Below, piece by piece: positions 5,965 to 6,512 of a stretch of DNA of 6,512 nucleotides; position 1 is the first letter of the stretch; each line of letters starts with the position of its first letter. The DNA lies in assembly GCA_965657495.1 (NCBI GenBank), contig CBFHPD010000071.1:1-6512 (forward strand), in the 5' to 3' direction. Under the pieces are notes generated by a model. That model had not been told where the DNA came from, made no database searches, and was given only the letters and a program-made list of their open reading frames with translations. The stretch comes from JALQTD01 sp965657495 (GTDB lineage Bacteria > Bacteroidota > Bacteroidia > Flavobacteriales_D > Sanyastnellaceae). Made by a program: the position numbers and the translations under genes.

Positions 5965-6512
5965 ATGAGAAAGTTCCTGTGGGCGGTGCTCGCCCTGATT
6001 GTGGGGGTGGGGGGGTGGTTAGCGGTCCAAAACCGATCACTCCAGCCCGATTACTCCTTCACGCTTACCACGGAAGCGGTCCACGCCCCCGTCGACATCC
6101 GCTTTGACGAAATCGGCGTGCCGCACATTTACGCGGAAAGCGAACCCGACGCCATGTACGCCCTCGGCTACGTCCACGCTTCCGAGCGGCTCTGGCAGAT
6201 GGACCTGCTTCGCCGGGCGGGCGCTGGCGAACTCTCGGCCCTCCTCGGGCCCGACATGGTGGAGAACGACCGGTACCTCCGCACCCTCGGCATGCGCGAA
6301 GCCGCGTTCCGCACTGCTGCCGATTTCGATGCCTCAGCTCCCGCCCCCATCGAAGCTGCCATGCACGCTTACCTCGAAGGAGTCAACGCCTACATTGCAG
6401 AAGGCCACCGCCCGCTGGAATACCGGCTCCTCGGCGCGGCACCGGAGCCGTTCACCACGCGTGACGTGTACTGTGCAACCGGCTTCATGGCGTATTCCTT
6501 CGCGATTCACCT
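5965..6512 (+). CDS. Penicillin acylase family protein, N-terminal part
   Basis: The frame is open from ATG 5965 to the right edge, giving 182 codons; the rest lies outside. Residues 1-22 form a signal peptide or N-terminal anchor (MRKF, then LWAVLALIVGVGGWLAV), so the enzyme probably acts in the periplasm or is membrane-anchored. The core matches the alpha-subunit start of penicillin acylase/amidase Ntn-hydrolases: DEIGVPHIYAESEPDA (48-63), ALGYVHASERLWQMDLLRR (66-84), GELSALLG (88-95) and a following RTLGM. These enzymes hydrolyse amide bonds, and relatives act on penicillin side chains, acyl-homoserine lactones or other N-acyl compounds; substrate cannot be told here. The autocatalytic Ser at the start of the beta subunit is beyond the window. 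In-frame stop TAA at 5932-5934 limits the start; TTG 5956 is a weaker choice. No clear Shine-Dalgarno. Codon use is GC-rich. Confidence 0.93.
   Translation, partial: MRKFLWAVLALIVGVGGWLAVQNRSLQPDYSFTLTTEAVHAPVDIRFDEIGVPHIYAESEPDAMYALGYVHASERLWQMDLLRRAGAGELSALLGPDMVENDRYLRTLGMREAAFRTAADFDASAPAPIEAAMHAYLEGVNAYIAEGHRPLEYRLLGAAPEPFTTRDVYCATGFMAYSFAIH
6003..6015 (+). repeat. G5-T-G7 homopolymer tract in the acylase signal segment
   Basis: A G5 run (6003-6007), one T and a G7 run (6009-6015) lie in codons 13-17 of the acylase, inside its hydrophobic N-terminal segment. Runs this long are prone to polymerase slippage. A one-base change would end or shift the protein before its mature part. Sequencing error in the run is also possible, but the frame is intact as given. 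Confidence 0.6.

Noticed and set aside
1..6512. CRISPR array, insertion sequence, transposase, integrase or rRNA
   Set aside because: No regularly spaced direct repeats, terminal inverted repeats with a transposase frame, or rRNA-like sequence were seen on either strand.

Overview
The window looks like a piece of a moderately GC-rich Bacteroidota chromosome. The evidence is indirect: a regulator with the SxSTLYR-type helix-turn-helix that is widespread in that phylum, a sodium:solute symporter of the QWWS...DGxGxxAQ type common there, a purine-rich stretch rather than a well-spaced Shine-Dalgarno before the first gene, and little Shine-Dalgarno signal elsewhere. No genus can be named from the sequence.

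Layout. Positions 1-371 hold the N-terminal part of a minus-strand reading frame that leaves the window on the left. It has no convincing start or signal peptide and may be a truncated or frameshifted remnant. Positions 393-587 are a divergent spacer. From 588 to 5666, five plus-strand genes are packed with gaps or overlaps of +2, -4, +24 and -1 bases, so they read as one operon: (1) a 250-residue and (2) a 274-residue protein that are tandem paralogs, each with an N-terminal beta-rich Gly/Trp module and a C-terminal helical domain that looks TerB-like; (3) a 237-residue protein with an NPGxxMxxQ loop reminiscent of SMUG1-type uracil-DNA glycosylases; (4) a 416-residue protein with an N-terminal DNA-binding HTH and a long all-helical C-terminal region; (5) a divergent SSS-family sodium:solute symporter of about 505 residues. 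Positions 5667-5964 hold no convincing intact gene, only a possible decayed minus-strand membrane-protein remnant and a perfect 7+7 palindrome. From 5965 to the right edge runs the N-terminal third or less of a penicillin acylase family (Ntn-hydrolase) enzyme with an N-terminal signal or anchor segment.

How the genes may work together. The first three or four genes form the unusual part: two paralogous beta-module/TerB-like proteins, a possible nucleic-acid-binding or base-excision-fold protein, and a DNA-binding regulator, all translationally coupled or nearly so. This could be an undescribed stress-response or defence-type cassette, but function is inference and nothing in the sequence proves it. 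The symporter is coupled to the regulator gene but may be a chromosomal housekeeping gene. The acylase is probably a separate transcription unit.
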